NCBI GenBank assembly: GCA_016870235.1
Contig: VGCB01000116.1
Coordinates: forward strand, 1-7,669
DNA from: Actinomycetota bacterium
Lineage (GTDB): Bacteria > Actinomycetota > Thermoleophilia > Gaiellales > Gaiellaceae
Length of the DNA stretch: 7,669 nt
Direction of reading: 5' to 3'
Shown here: positions 1 to 6,175 of the stretch, one piece after another
Position numbering within the stretch: position 1 is the stretch's first letter
How the letters are laid out: every line of letters begins with the position of its first letter
Made by a program: the position numbers and the translations under genes
Notes under the pieces: generated by a model
Seen by the model: only the letters and a program-made list of their open reading frames with translations
What the model was told of the DNA's origin: nothing
The model's database searches: none

Positions 1-91
1 GGCACATGACGACCAGCGTCCTCCCGCGCACCTCTCCCCCGCTCGCGACGCCGGCCGGGGAGCATCGGCGCTGAGCGCCCCGCACGGTGAC
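1..91. other. Left-edge sequence before the histidine kinase start
   Basis: Two readings are possible and the sequence does not decide between them. On the + strand, one frame from the edge ends at a TGA at 72-74 and could be the last ~23 codons of an upstream gene, which would leave a 17-nt gap to the kinase ATG. The kinase frame itself is also open all the way to the edge, so the kinase could begin further upstream. No family is recognisable in either short translation, and I see no clear ribosome binding site. Confidence 0.3.
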
Positions 92-124
92 ATGGGCGCT
101 GCGGACGGTGACATCGGCGCTGCG
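84..124 (+). repeat. 21-bp tandem duplication across the kinase start codon
   Basis: Two adjacent 21-bp-period copies (from 84 and from 105) match at 19 of the 20 bases compared. The single difference changes ATG (92-94) in the first copy to ATC (113-115) in the second. In the protein frame they read DGDMGAA-like then DGDIGAA. A shorter related piece, CATCGGCGCTG, also lies at 63-73. The duplication is in frame and adds seven residues at the N-terminus. Confidence 0.8.
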
Positions 125-757
125 CGGGACGACCTCGTGCTCCGGGAGCGCCTCCTCGCCGAGCGCGACGAGCGCCGTCGCCTGGCGGAGCTCATCCACG
201 ATGGCCCCGTCCAGCACATCGCGGCTCTGAACCAGATGCTCGACGCTGCCCTCGCCGCGATCGACTCGGGCGACGAGGCGGCGCGCACGATCGTGGCCCG
301 CGCGCTCGAAGTCGCGCGCGAGGCATCGTCCGAGCTGCGGGCGATCGTGACGGACATCGAACCCGCGGCCCTGGCGGAGATGGGGTTCGCGGCCGCCGTG
401 CGGGAGTTCGCCGGCAGGCTCTCCGATCGCCGACGCATCCGCTGCGAGGTCGACGTCCCGGCGGCCGACCAGCTCGGCGAGAGCGCCGCGTCGGGGCTCT
501 ACCAGATCGTGCGCGAGTCGCTCGACCAGGCCGTCCGCCGCGGCCCGCCGCAGACGATCCGGGTGCGGCTCACCTCCTCCCGGACCGGGAGCGTCGAGCT
601 GACGATCTCGGACGACGGCGGCATCGAGCGGCGCCAGGCCGTCCTCGACGGCCTGGCCGAGCGTGCGAACGAGCTCAACGGCAGCTTCGAGGCCGCCCGG
701 CGCCGCGGCTGGACGGTCGCGCGGGTGACGCTCCCGCCCTCGGCGGCACGGCTGTAG
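92..757 (+). CDS. NarL-family (HisKA_3) sensor histidine kinase-like protein with degenerate ATPase domain
   Basis: This 221-aa soluble protein has no membrane segment and no recognisable sensor domain. Residues ~25-95 form the DHp helices with the HisKA_3 motif LIHDGPVQ, in which H36 would be the phospho-acceptor. They are followed by the family-typical ELRAIVTDIEPAALAEMGF. Residues ~130-218 resemble a HATPase_c fold. Its ATP site is worn: the N-box asparagine is replaced (ESLDQA, Q146), the G1 box reads DDGGI with the second glycine lost, and the glycine-rich lid (G2) before LAERANELNG is missing. Such proteins normally pair with a LuxR-type response regulator, which could lie left of the window. 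ATG 92 is the first start in the frame, but the frame is open to the edge, so the N-terminus is uncertain. The family call is solid; kinase activity is doubtful. Confidence 0.85.
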   Translation: MGAADGDIGAARDDLVLRERLLAERDERRRLAELIHDGPVQHIAALNQMLDAALAAIDSGDEAARTIVARALEVAREASSELRAIVTDIEPAALAEMGFAAAVREFAGRLSDRRRIRCEVDVPAADQLGESAASGLYQIVRESLDQAVRRGPPQTIRVRLTSSRTGSVELTISDDGGIERRQAVLDGLAERANELNGSFEAARRRGWTVARVTLPPSAARL

Positions 758-776
758 GCCGTCGGCCGGCGACGGC
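758..776 (+). terminator. Hairpin directly after the kinase stop codon
   Basis: GCCGTCG (758-764) pairs perfectly with CGACGGC (770-776) around a 5-nt loop. The stem begins at the base right after the TAG stop. There is no U-tract, which is common for terminators in very GC-rich actinobacteria. It probably ends the kinase transcript, but termination is inferred from position and stem strength only. Confidence 0.5.
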
Positions 777-806
777 GCGAAGCTGCGGCGCCGCGGCGGG
801 CGCGGA

Positions 807-844
807 GGGCGGATCGGTCCGCTTCGGCGGAGCCGCGTTCCGCC

Positions 845-845
<1 letters not shown>
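807..845. terminator. Nested long hairpin with UUCG loop between kinase and fdxA
   Basis: The outer arms GGGCGGA (807-813) and TCCGCCC (839-845) are perfect complements. Inside them, CGGTCCGC (815-822) pairs with GCGGAgCCG (827-835), with one bulged G, around a TTCG tetraloop (823-826). On the + strand the loop is the very stable C(UUCG)G type. The outer arm reaches the first base of the fdxA stop codon (complement of 845-847). The site lies between convergent genes, so it can serve the minus-strand fdxA message and possibly both. Confidence 0.6.
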
Positions 846-1153
<308 letters not shown>

Positions 1154-1161
1154 CGCGCGCG

Positions 1162-1167
1162 AGCCTA
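1162..1167 (-). promoter_or_regulatory. -10 box of fdxA, leaderless
   Basis: On the minus strand TAGGCT (1167-1162) fits TANNNT and ends eight bases before the fdxA ATG, so transcription would start at or within a base or two of the start codon. No Shine-Dalgarno sequence is present, which agrees with a leaderless message. The best -35 candidate, ATCACG at 1190-1185 (17-bp spacer), is weak. Confidence 0.5.
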
Positions 1168-1284
1168 CCATCGGCGCCCGACGCCGTGATGCAGTGCGGT
1201 TCCCCGTCTCCTGCAGGGGGCAATTGCAGACGGCTACCTGTTGTCACGTGTGCTTCTCATCGCTCGTTAAGGCGGCGACAAGAA

Positions 1285-1314
1285 TGGACATGCACGCTCA
1301 CGAGCGACTAGAGT
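1285..1314 (+). promoter_or_regulatory. Sigma70-like promoter of the XRE-TPR gene
   Basis: TGGACA (1285-1290) is one base off TTGACA. It is followed after 18 bp by TAGAGT (1309-1314), which keeps the key T1, A2 and T6 of the -10 box. Transcription would begin near 1321, giving a ~63-nt leader before ATG 1384, unlike the other promoters here, which are leaderless. The rest of the 1172-1284 spacer shows only a CACGTG palindrome (1245-1250) and no further clear promoter. Confidence 0.5.
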
Positions 1315-1339
1315 ATCCGCGGGGCACGGGATGTCTGGC

Positions 1340-1380
1340 CGATCAGGGGCCGGGTGGCTCGGGAACCCTCGACCTGATCG
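1340..1380 (+). promoter_or_regulatory. Inverted repeat in the XRE gene leader (operator or 5' hairpin)
   Basis: CGATCAGG (1340-1347) and CCTGATCG (1373-1380) are perfect 8-bp inverted arms 25 bp apart. A second short stem, GGGT (1352-1355) with ACCC (1365-1368), lies inside. The right arm ends four bases before ATG 1384, and no Shine-Dalgarno sequence is seen. It could be an autoregulatory operator placed downstream of the promoter, or an RNA hairpin next to the start codon. Confidence 0.5.
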
Positions 1381-1383
1381 CGT

Positions 1384-2637
1384 ATGGCGAAACAGAACAC
1401 CTCGCATATCGACGATCCATCGGCGCTCGGCCGGCGGCTGCGCATCAGCCGGGTCGAGCGGGGACTGACGCAGTCGGCGCTCGTCTTCGACGGATGCACG
1501 ATCGGTCACATCTCCAGGATCGAGGCGGGTCTCCGCACGCCGTCGCTCCAGGTCGTGCACAAGCTCGCCGCGATGCTCGGGATCGACGAGCACTGGCTCG
1601 CGACCGGCTCCCCACGGCCGCCCGAGCCCGTCGAGGAGACGATGCTCCGTGCCGCGCGGGTCGCCATCCATCTCGGCGAGCTCGACGAGGCCCGGGAGGC
1701 GATCGCGTGGCTCGACGGGCGGGACGACCTCTCGCCTGCGCTGCAGGCGCGCGTCGAGGCCGCGCGCGGGAAGCTCTGGTTCGCCGAGGACAGGACGCGC
1801 GACGCGATCAACGCGCTTCGCGAGGCGTTCACGATCGATCCGGATCTCGTCGACCCGGAGGCGGCGGAGACGCTCGGCCGCGCCTATGCGCGGCTCGAGC
1901 GGCTGCAGGATGCGATCGAGCTGTTCCGCGAGCGCCTCGCCCGGGCGATCGCAGCGGGGGACCCCGCCGAGCGGCTCCGCTTCGGCGTCCTCCTCGCGAA
2001 CGCGCAGGTCGACGCGGATCAGGTCACGGCCGCCGCGGAGACGCTCGCGCGCATCGGCGAGGACGTCGCCGACGGCGATCCGCAGGCGCTCGCGCGCCTG
2101 TACTGGACGCGGTCGCGCCTCCACACCCAGGCCGGCGACGCCGAGAAGGCAGTCGAGCTCGCGCGGCGGACCCTCTCGCTGCTCGAGGCCGGCGACTGCC
2201 AGGTCCAGCGAGCCCGCGCTCATCAGCTGCTCGCCCATGCGGAGCTGGCGGCCGGCCGTCCCTCGGAGGCGCTCTCGCTCGTCTCGGCCGGACGGCAGCT
2301 GCTCGGTGTCGTCGCCTCGAGCCACGATCGGATGCTGATCGCGCTCGAGGAGGCCCGGGCGCTCGTGATGCTCGGACGCACCGAGGAGGCAGCGGCGATC
2401 GCGATGGAGGCGGTCGGCCTGCTCCCCGAGGACTCGAGCCGCATCGACATCGGCCGCGGCTACACCGAGCTTGCAAGCGCCTTCGCGCACGCGGGCGACC
2501 GCGAGCGGGCCAGAGAGATCTTCGAGCTCGCGATCGAGCTTCTCGAGGGCGGCCCGCGTCGCTACCGCGAGGACGCGCAGCGCCGCTACGCGGAGCTGGT
2601 CGACCGGACCAGCGCCGGCGCGTCGTCGCCGCGCTGA
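1384..2637 (+). CDS. XRE-family HTH regulator with C-terminal TPR repeats
   Basis: This is a 417-aa cytoplasmic protein. Residues ~15-75 are an HTH_3/XRE domain (LGRRLRISRVERGLTQ, then GHISRIEAGLRTPSLQ as turn and recognition helix, then LAAMLGI). Residues ~85-405 are a chain of TPR-like helical hairpins, for example GELDEAREAIAWL, ERLQDAIELFRERLARA, GDAEKAVELARRTLSLLEAG, GRPSEALSLV, GRTEEAAAIAMEAV and GDRERAREIFELAIELLEGG. This HTH plus TPR layout is known from peptide-sensing RRNPP regulators and from uncharacterised actinobacterial XRE proteins; the ligand here is unknown. An in-frame stop at 1375-1377 makes ATG 1384 the first possible start. The gene is divergent from fdxA and convergent with ccdA. 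A role in regulating fdxA or the operon next door is only a guess. Confidence 0.85.
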   Translation: MAKQNTSHIDDPSALGRRLRISRVERGLTQSALVFDGCTIGHISRIEAGLRTPSLQVVHKLAAMLGIDEHWLATGSPRPPEPVEETMLRAARVAIHLGELDEAREAIAWLDGRDDLSPALQARVEAARGKLWFAEDRTRDAINALREAFTIDPDLVDPEAAETLGRAYARLERLQDAIELFRERLARAIAAGDPAERLRFGVLLANAQVDADQVTAAAETLARIGEDVADGDPQALARLYWTRSRLHTQAGDAEKAVELARRTLSLLEAGDCQVQRARAHQLLAHAELAAGRPSEALSLVSAGRQLLGVVASSHDRMLIALEEARALVMLGRTEEAAAIAMEAVGLLPEDSSRIDIGRGYTELASAFAHAGDRERAREIFELAIELLEGGPRRYREDAQRRYAELVDRTSAGASSPR

Positions 2638-2645
2638 CCGGCGCT
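2611..2645. terminator. Hairpin spanning the XRE/ccdA convergent ends
   Basis: AGCGCCGG (2611-2618) and CCGGCGCT (2638-2645) form a perfect 8-bp stem. The loop contains the end of the XRE gene and its TGA (2635-2637). Only 10 bp separate the two convergent stop codons, so any terminator must overlap coding sequence. On the + strand a short TTCTC run overlaps and follows the right arm. The call is tentative, because the loop is long (19 nt). Confidence 0.4.
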
Positions 2646-2647
2646 TC

Positions 2648-3364
2648 TCACACGCCCCCGAGCCCGAGCGACTCGAGGAAGCGGCTGAGGTAGACCTTGA
2701 TCAGGTAGTCGCGGTCGAAGAACATCAACAGGCCGACGGCGATCATGACGACGCCCCCGGCGACCTGGAGCGCCGTGAAGTGGTTGCGCACCCACCGGAA
2801 CGCTCCCATCACGCGTGTGAACATCGCGCCCGCGAGGACGAAGGGCACGGCCAGCCCGAGCGAGTAGACGGCAAGGAGCACCGCGCCCTCCACGGCAGTG
2901 TCGGCATCGCCGGCGAGGAGCAGGATCCCCGTCAGCACCGGGCCGACGCACGGCGCGGCGCAGACGGCGAACGCGCAGCCGAGCGCGACCCGCGAGCCGC
3001 CGCTTCGCGCGCGCTGGACGAGGCCCGCGCCGAGGAGCCGTTCCGGCCAGGGGATGAGGCCGATGAACGCCAGCCCGAGGACGATGAGGATGAAGCCGGC
3101 GATGTCCTTGATCAGGAACTGGTCGCGGAGCAGGCTGTCGGCGAGGAGCTGCGCGCCGACGCCGAGCGCGACGAAGACGAGGCCGAAGCCGGCGACGAAC
3201 GGGACGCTCCGCACGACGATCTTCCGGGCGAGGCCCGGCTCGCCGAGACGGGTCGCCTCGACGGCCGAGACCGCCGACAGGTAGCCGGGGACGAGCGGCA
3301 GCACGCAGGGGGCGAAGAACGATACGAGCCCTGCGACGAAGGCGACGGGAATCTCGGAGAGCAC
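2648..3364 (-). CDS. ccdA: CcdA/DsbD-type transmembrane thiol-electron carrier
   Basis: A 238-aa membrane protein of ordinary CcdA length with about six hydrophobic segments (~7-30, 53-75, 86-105, 126-150, 158-182, 200-217). The paired redox cysteines sit in the conserved contexts FFAPCVLPLVPGY (C20) and AAPCVGPVLTG (C139). In this family they take electrons from cytoplasmic thioredoxin and pass them across the membrane to extracytoplasmic CxxC proteins. The GTG start (3364-3362) directly abuts the ccmH TGA (3367-3365), reading TGAGTG, which implies translational coupling. It is the last gene of the operon and supplies reducing power to the CcmG- and CcmH-like proteins encoded just upstream. 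CcdA more often accompanies ResB/ResC (System II) genes than CcmH. Confidence 0.93.
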   Translation of the reverse strand: MLSEIPVAFVAGLVSFFAPCVLPLVPGYLSAVSAVEATRLGEPGLARKIVVRSVPFVAGFGLVFVALGVGAQLLADSLLRDQFLIKDIAGFILIVLGLAFIGLIPWPERLLGAGLVQRARSGGSRVALGCAFAVCAAPCVGPVLTGILLLAGDADTAVEGAVLLAVYSLGLAVPFVLAGAMFTRVMGAFRWVRNHFTALQVAGGVVMIAVGLLMFFDRDYLIKVYLSRFLESLGLGGV

Positions 3365-3871
3365 TCACCCGTCCTCGAACGCGCCGAGCGCGTCGTCGAC
3401 GGCGCGCTCGTGCTCCGGCTCGAGCGGCTCCTCCCGCTCGCTCGCCGCGGCGTCGGCGCGTCCACGTCGCGACCAGGTCCAGGCGACCGCGCCGACGGCC
3501 GCCGCGCCGATCGCCGCCGCGCCGACGGGCAGCGCCCACGCGAGGATGTCGAATCCCTTCTTCGGCGGCTCTGCGATCACGTTGGGCCCGAACTGGTCGA
3601 CGAGCTCATCCTTGATTTGACGCTCCGAAGCCCCCTCGGCGATGCGCTGGCGGATGTACGCCTTCATCCGCTGGGCGACCTCGGCGTTCGACTGGTCGAG
3701 CGTCGACTTGCAGACCGGGCACACGATCTCCGCCTCGAGATCGGCGGCGTTCGGCGCGGCTGCGCGCGTGGCGGGCGCGAGCGCGAGGGCGAGCACGAGG
3801 ACGGCCAACACGGCGGCCGTGGCCCTCACGGCGCGGGCTGGACGGCGCATCCGCTCAGCTGGACGGCGCAT
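3365..3871 (-). CDS. ccmH: CcmH-type cytochrome c maturation thiol protein
   Basis: This 168-aa protein has an N-terminal signal or anchor segment (~16-38), then the CcmH domain (~42-115) with the redox pair CPVC (C51, C54). In place of the proteobacterial RCxxCQ context it has IVCPVCKSTLDQSNA. The domain continues with ASERQIKDELVDQFG and the family-typical PPKKGFDILAWALP. A second membrane helix (~109-133) follows, then a short acidic cytoplasmic tail. In System I, CcmH helps reduce apocytochrome c for haem attachment. The start is ambiguous: ATG 3871 overlaps ccmG by 17 nt, while ATG 3850 (161 aa) lies four bases after the ccmG stop. Both lie in a tandem duplication, and either leaves an intact export signal. 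No haem-handling Ccm gene (A, B, C, E or F) is in the window. Confidence 0.88.
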   Translation of the reverse strand: MRRPAERMRRPARAVRATAAVLAVLVLALALAPATRAAAPNAADLEAEIVCPVCKSTLDQSNAEVAQRMKAYIRQRIAEGASERQIKDELVDQFGPNVIAEPPKKGFDILAWALPVGAAAIGAAAVGAVAWTWSRRGRADAAASEREEPLEPEHERAVDDALGAFEDG

Positions 3872-3872
3872 C
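3837..3872 (-). repeat. 21-bp-period duplication that doubles the ccmH start codon
   Basis: A 15-bp sequence is repeated exactly at 3837-3851 and 3858-3872, a 21-bp period. On the minus strand each copy begins GATGCGCCGTCC, so each carries an ATG in the ccmH frame, and the protein opens MRRPAERMRRPA. The upstream copy also encodes the last residues of the CcmG-like protein (DAPSS) in another frame. That gene's TGA (3857-3855) falls between the two ATGs. Confidence 0.85.
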
Positions 3873-4418
3873 GGACTCGAGCACGAGACGAACGCCTTCG
3901 TCGAAGGCCTCTCGGTTCCGCTCGATGTCGACGGCGCCCTGGATGCGCTCGCCGACCAGCCGACCAGACCGGTCGACGAAGAACGTCTCCGGGTAGCCGG
4001 TCAGCCGCCACTCCCGGGCGGACGAGGTGCCCTTGCTGTACACGGCCGGGTAGGTGACCCCGTACCGGTCGAGGAACCGGATCGCGTCCTCGCGGAGGTC
4101 TTCGTTGTCGATCCCGAGGATGACGAGACCGTCGTCCTTGTGACGCTCGTAGACCCGCTGGAGGAACGGCGTCTCGTCCTTGCACGGGATGCACCAGGAG
4201 GCCCAGAAGTTGACGACGATCGCCTTGCCGCGGAGATCGGTGATCGAGAGGTCGGAGCCCTTGTCCGGCGTGTTGAGCAGCTCGAGCGGCCTCGACGGCG
4301 CGAGCCCGGCGAGGGGCGTCGCGTCGCGCTGCGTGATCTTCCAGACGAGGAGGCCGAGCAGCGCGGCGACGGCGACGAGCGTGAGCGCCTGCGTCGCTCG
4401 TCGCGCCGTCAGCGCCAT
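3855..4418 (-). CDS. ccmG: CcmG/TlpA/DsbE-type membrane-anchored thioredoxin
   Basis: The 187-aa protein has a single N-terminal membrane helix (~11-26) and an extracytoplasmic thioredoxin fold. Its active site is NFWASWCIPCKDE (C76, C79). The cis-proline loop is TGYPETFFVDRSG (P143), the CcmG/DsbE signature, while GVTYPAVYSKG fits the preceding strand region. It should reduce disulfides in apocytochrome c or its chaperones and be re-reduced by CcdA. I chose ATG 4418, whose A is shared with the stop of the L,D-transpeptidase (TGATG, 1-nt overlap), because it gives a normal signal-anchor; the longer open frame to 4640 runs inside the upstream gene. TlpA or ResA-like thiol reductase is the alternative name. 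The CcmH gene next door favours CcmG. Confidence 0.9.
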   Translation of the reverse strand: MALTARRATQALTLVAVAALLGLLVWKITQRDATPLAGLAPSRPLELLNTPDKGSDLSITDLRGKAIVVNFWASWCIPCKDETPFLQRVYERHKDDGLVILGIDNEDLREDAIRFLDRYGVTYPAVYSKGTSSAREWRLTGYPETFFVDRSGRLVGERIQGAVDIERNREAFDEGVRLVLESDAPSS

Positions 4419-5434
4419 CAGGCCGGGACGATGAAGACCGGCGTGCCGACGTCGACGCGCTCGAAGAGCCACTCGACCTCGGGGATCAGCATGCGAATGC
4501 AGCCGTGCGAGGCCGAGTACCCGATCGAGGCGGCGTCTGGCGTGCCGTGGATGCCGACGAGCGGCGCCGTCAGCCCCATCCATCGCGTGCCGAGCGGGTT
4601 TCCGGGCCCCGGCGGGACGGGCTGCAGGCCCTTGGCCCAATCGGAGGTCGTGGGCGGGTACCAGGTCGGGTGCCTCTGCATCTTCATGATCGAGAAGCGC
4701 CCGAGCGGTGTCGGATAGCGTGCCAGGCCCGTGGCGATCGAGAAGGTGCGGTTGAGCTTCTGGTCGACGTAGAAGTCGAGACGGTTCGACCCGCGCTTGA
4801 TCACGATCGCGGTGCGGAGGTCGTCGGTCAGCACCTGCGCCGGGCGCTCCGCGACCGGGAGGACGACGTCGCCGCGCAAGTGCGCGCGCAGGGCCTGCCG
4901 GATCGCCTGCTTCGCCGCGTCGCGGTCGAGGCGCGAGCCGGGCTTCGCGTCGATCACGACGGGCCGGAGACCCCTGAGCACCAGCCGGGCATCACGCGGA
5001 GGTGTGTTCACGTCCTTCGCGACGCGGTCGAGGAGACGGTCGATCCGACGGTCCGAGACCTCCACGTCGAGCGGCACGAGGAAGCCGTGCCGCTTGATGC
5101 CGATCGCGGTGTGCAGCGCCTTCGCGACGTTCGGCCGCGCGCCGAGCTCCTCGGGGGTGACCGGGATCGTGCGCCCGGCGCCGATCACGAGCGTGAAAAG
5201 CCGTGAGAACCGCCGGGCGATCAGCTCCTGCGCCTCGCCGGTCGTCAGCCCGCCGACGAGCGTCCCGCCCACGCTGAGGCCGGGGGCCAGCAGCGTCGGG
5301 ATCCGCACGGACGGCTGGCGGACGTCGAAGTAGTACGGCTCCTGCTCGGCGTCGGCGGCGGCAGGACTGCTCGTGAGGACGGCTGCGGCGAGCGCGCCCA
5401 GCACGAAAACCGCCGCAAAAGCGATGTGCGTCAC
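4418..5434 (-). CDS. Exported L,D-transpeptidase (YkuD) with PG_binding_4-like domain
   Basis: The 338-aa protein has a signal peptide or anchor (~4-27, ending PAAADA). The middle (~60-200) resembles the VanW-associated PG_binding_4 domain (GLTTGEAQELIARRF, VTPEELGARPNVAKAL). The YkuD catalytic domain occupies ~205-337. The active site is complete: IHGTPD (H296) and SASHGCIRM (S309, H310, G311, C312, R314). The enzyme would form 3-3 peptidoglycan cross-links or attach proteins outside the membrane, using C312 as nucleophile. The GTG start (5434-5432) overlaps the gdpD TGA as GTGA, and its own stop overlaps ccmG. Placement directly before three thiol-redox genes is notable, since C312 must be kept reduced. 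The family call is firm; its coupling to the redox genes is inferred. Confidence 0.94.
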   Translation of the reverse strand: MTHIAFAAVFVLGALAAAVLTSSPAAADAEQEPYYFDVRQPSVRIPTLLAPGLSVGGTLVGGLTTGEAQELIARRFSRLFTLVIGAGRTIPVTPEELGARPNVAKALHTAIGIKRHGFLVPLDVEVSDRRIDRLLDRVAKDVNTPPRDARLVLRGLRPVVIDAKPGSRLDRDAAKQAIRQALRAHLRGDVVLPVAERPAQVLTDDLRTAIVIKRGSNRLDFYVDQKLNRTFSIATGLARYPTPLGRFSIMKMQRHPTWYPPTTSDWAKGLQPVPPGPGNPLGTRWMGLTAPLVGIHGTPDAASIGYSASHGCIRMLIPEVEWLFERVDVGTPVFIVPA

Positions 5435-6153
5435 GTCGAAAGTGTAGCCAGCAGCATCGAGGGGTCATTCGAGATGATGCCGTCGACCCCTGCTGCGCGG
5501 GCCCTGAGGACGTCAGCCGGCTCGTCGACCGTCCAGGCGAGGACGGCGATCCCGACATCGTGGAGGCGCCGGACCGCGACCGGCGAGACAACCGCGTGCT
5601 GGAGGAAGACCGCGGAGGCGCCCGCCGAGCGTGCCAGCCGTGGCAGCCTGATCGCTGCGGTCAGGCGGAGCGCCCGCAGGCCCACGGCGACCAGAGGCGC
5701 CGCGCCATGTCGTCCGGAGATGCCGTGCCGGTCGTGCGGGTACGTGAGCCCCGCGGCGATCCCGGGGCCCGCCGTCCGGAAGGCCCGGAGCGCAGCTCCG
5801 CTCGTCGAGCTGACGACACAGCGGGAGCCGAGACCATGCGCCGTGATTCGACCCGCGAGCTCGCCCGCCCGCGCGTCGGCCTTGAGGTCGAGGTGGACTC
5901 CGACCTCGGTCGCCTCCTCCGCGAAGAACGCGAGGGCCTCGTCGAGCGTCGGCGTCTCGGGCGCGCGGGCGTCGTCGACCGAGTGCGCGACGACGAGCGT
6001 GCCGTCGGGAAGGGCGGTGACGTCGATCTCGACGAGGTCGACGCCCGCCGCGACCGCGGCCCGGCACGACGGAAGCGTGTTCTCCGGCGCGAGGAAGGGA
6101 GCGCCGCGGTGGCCGATGCGCAGCACCCGCCCGGGTGCGAGCAGCGCCTGCAT
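5431..6153 (-). CDS. Glycerophosphodiester phosphodiesterase (GDPD family)
   Basis: The 240-aa protein is of normal family length and forms a TIM-barrel GDPD domain. Visible motifs are IGHRGAP (H15, R16), PENTLPS (E24, N25), VEIDV (E42, D44, metal ligands with E24), VVAHS (H57, catalytic), HLDLKAD (K91) and the C-terminal barrel end AWTVDEP through GVDGIISNDPS. The usual HD pair is HS here (S58). No signal peptide is evident, so it is probably cytoplasmic, cutting glycerophosphodiesters to glycerol 3-phosphate and an alcohol. ATG 6153 lies 22 nt after the preceding stop, behind a perfect palindrome and without a Shine-Dalgarno sequence. The 3' end overlaps the L,D-transpeptidase by 4 nt. Its link to envelope work (lipid headgroup turnover) is inferred. 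Confidence 0.93.
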   Translation of the reverse strand: MQALLAPGRVLRIGHRGAPFLAPENTLPSCRAAVAAGVDLVEIDVTALPDGTLVVAHSVDDARAPETPTLDEALAFFAEEATEVGVHLDLKADARAGELAGRITAHGLGSRCVVSSTSGAALRAFRTAGPGIAAGLTYPHDRHGISGRHGAAPLVAVGLRALRLTAAIRLPRLARSAGASAVFLQHAVVSPVAVRRLHDVGIAVLAWTVDEPADVLRARAAGVDGIISNDPSMLLATLST

Positions 6154-6155
6154 CA

Positions 6156-6169
6156 GCCGGCGCGCCGGC
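6156..6169. promoter_or_regulatory. 14-bp perfect palindrome just before the gdpD start
   Basis: GCCGGCGCGCCGGC fills most of the 22-nt gap between the small membrane gene and gdpD, ending two bases before the gdpD ATG on the minus strand. As RNA it could form a GCCGG/CCGGC hairpin with a CGCG loop where a ribosome binding site would lie. It could equally be a chance product of GC-rich sequence. Confidence 0.35.
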
Positions 6170-6175
6170 GGCGCA

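Noticed and set aside
3..74. C-terminal end of an upstream gene in the third frame
   Set aside because: Only 23 residues before the TGA and no family match; it is recorded as edge sequence and not called as a gene.
1245..1250. CACGTG palindrome in the fdxA/XRE spacer as a regulator site
   Set aside because: A six-base palindrome alone is too short to support a binding site; no flanking symmetry was found.
1331..1468. Possible 45-codon upstream ORF starting in the XRE leader and overlapping its start out of frame
   Set aside because: ATG 1331 has only a weak GGGG upstream and the sequence shows no conserved feature; without comparative data it is probably incidental.
1267..2490. Minus-strand 407-codon frame opposite the XRE-TPR gene
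   Set aside because: The sense strand has clear HTH and TPR motifs; the antisense frame has no recognisable domain and would cover the XRE promoter.
2471..4057. Long + strand open frame of 528 codons opposite ccdA and ccmH
   Set aside because: Antisense to two well-supported genes, with Asp/Glu/Arg-rich composition that mirrors their codon bias.
4419..4640. N-terminal extension of the CcmG-like protein up to 4640
   Set aside because: The extension lies in the catalytic end of the L,D-transpeptidase, is out of frame with it, and lacks signal-peptide character; ATG 4418 gives a normal signal-anchor and a 1-nt overlap.
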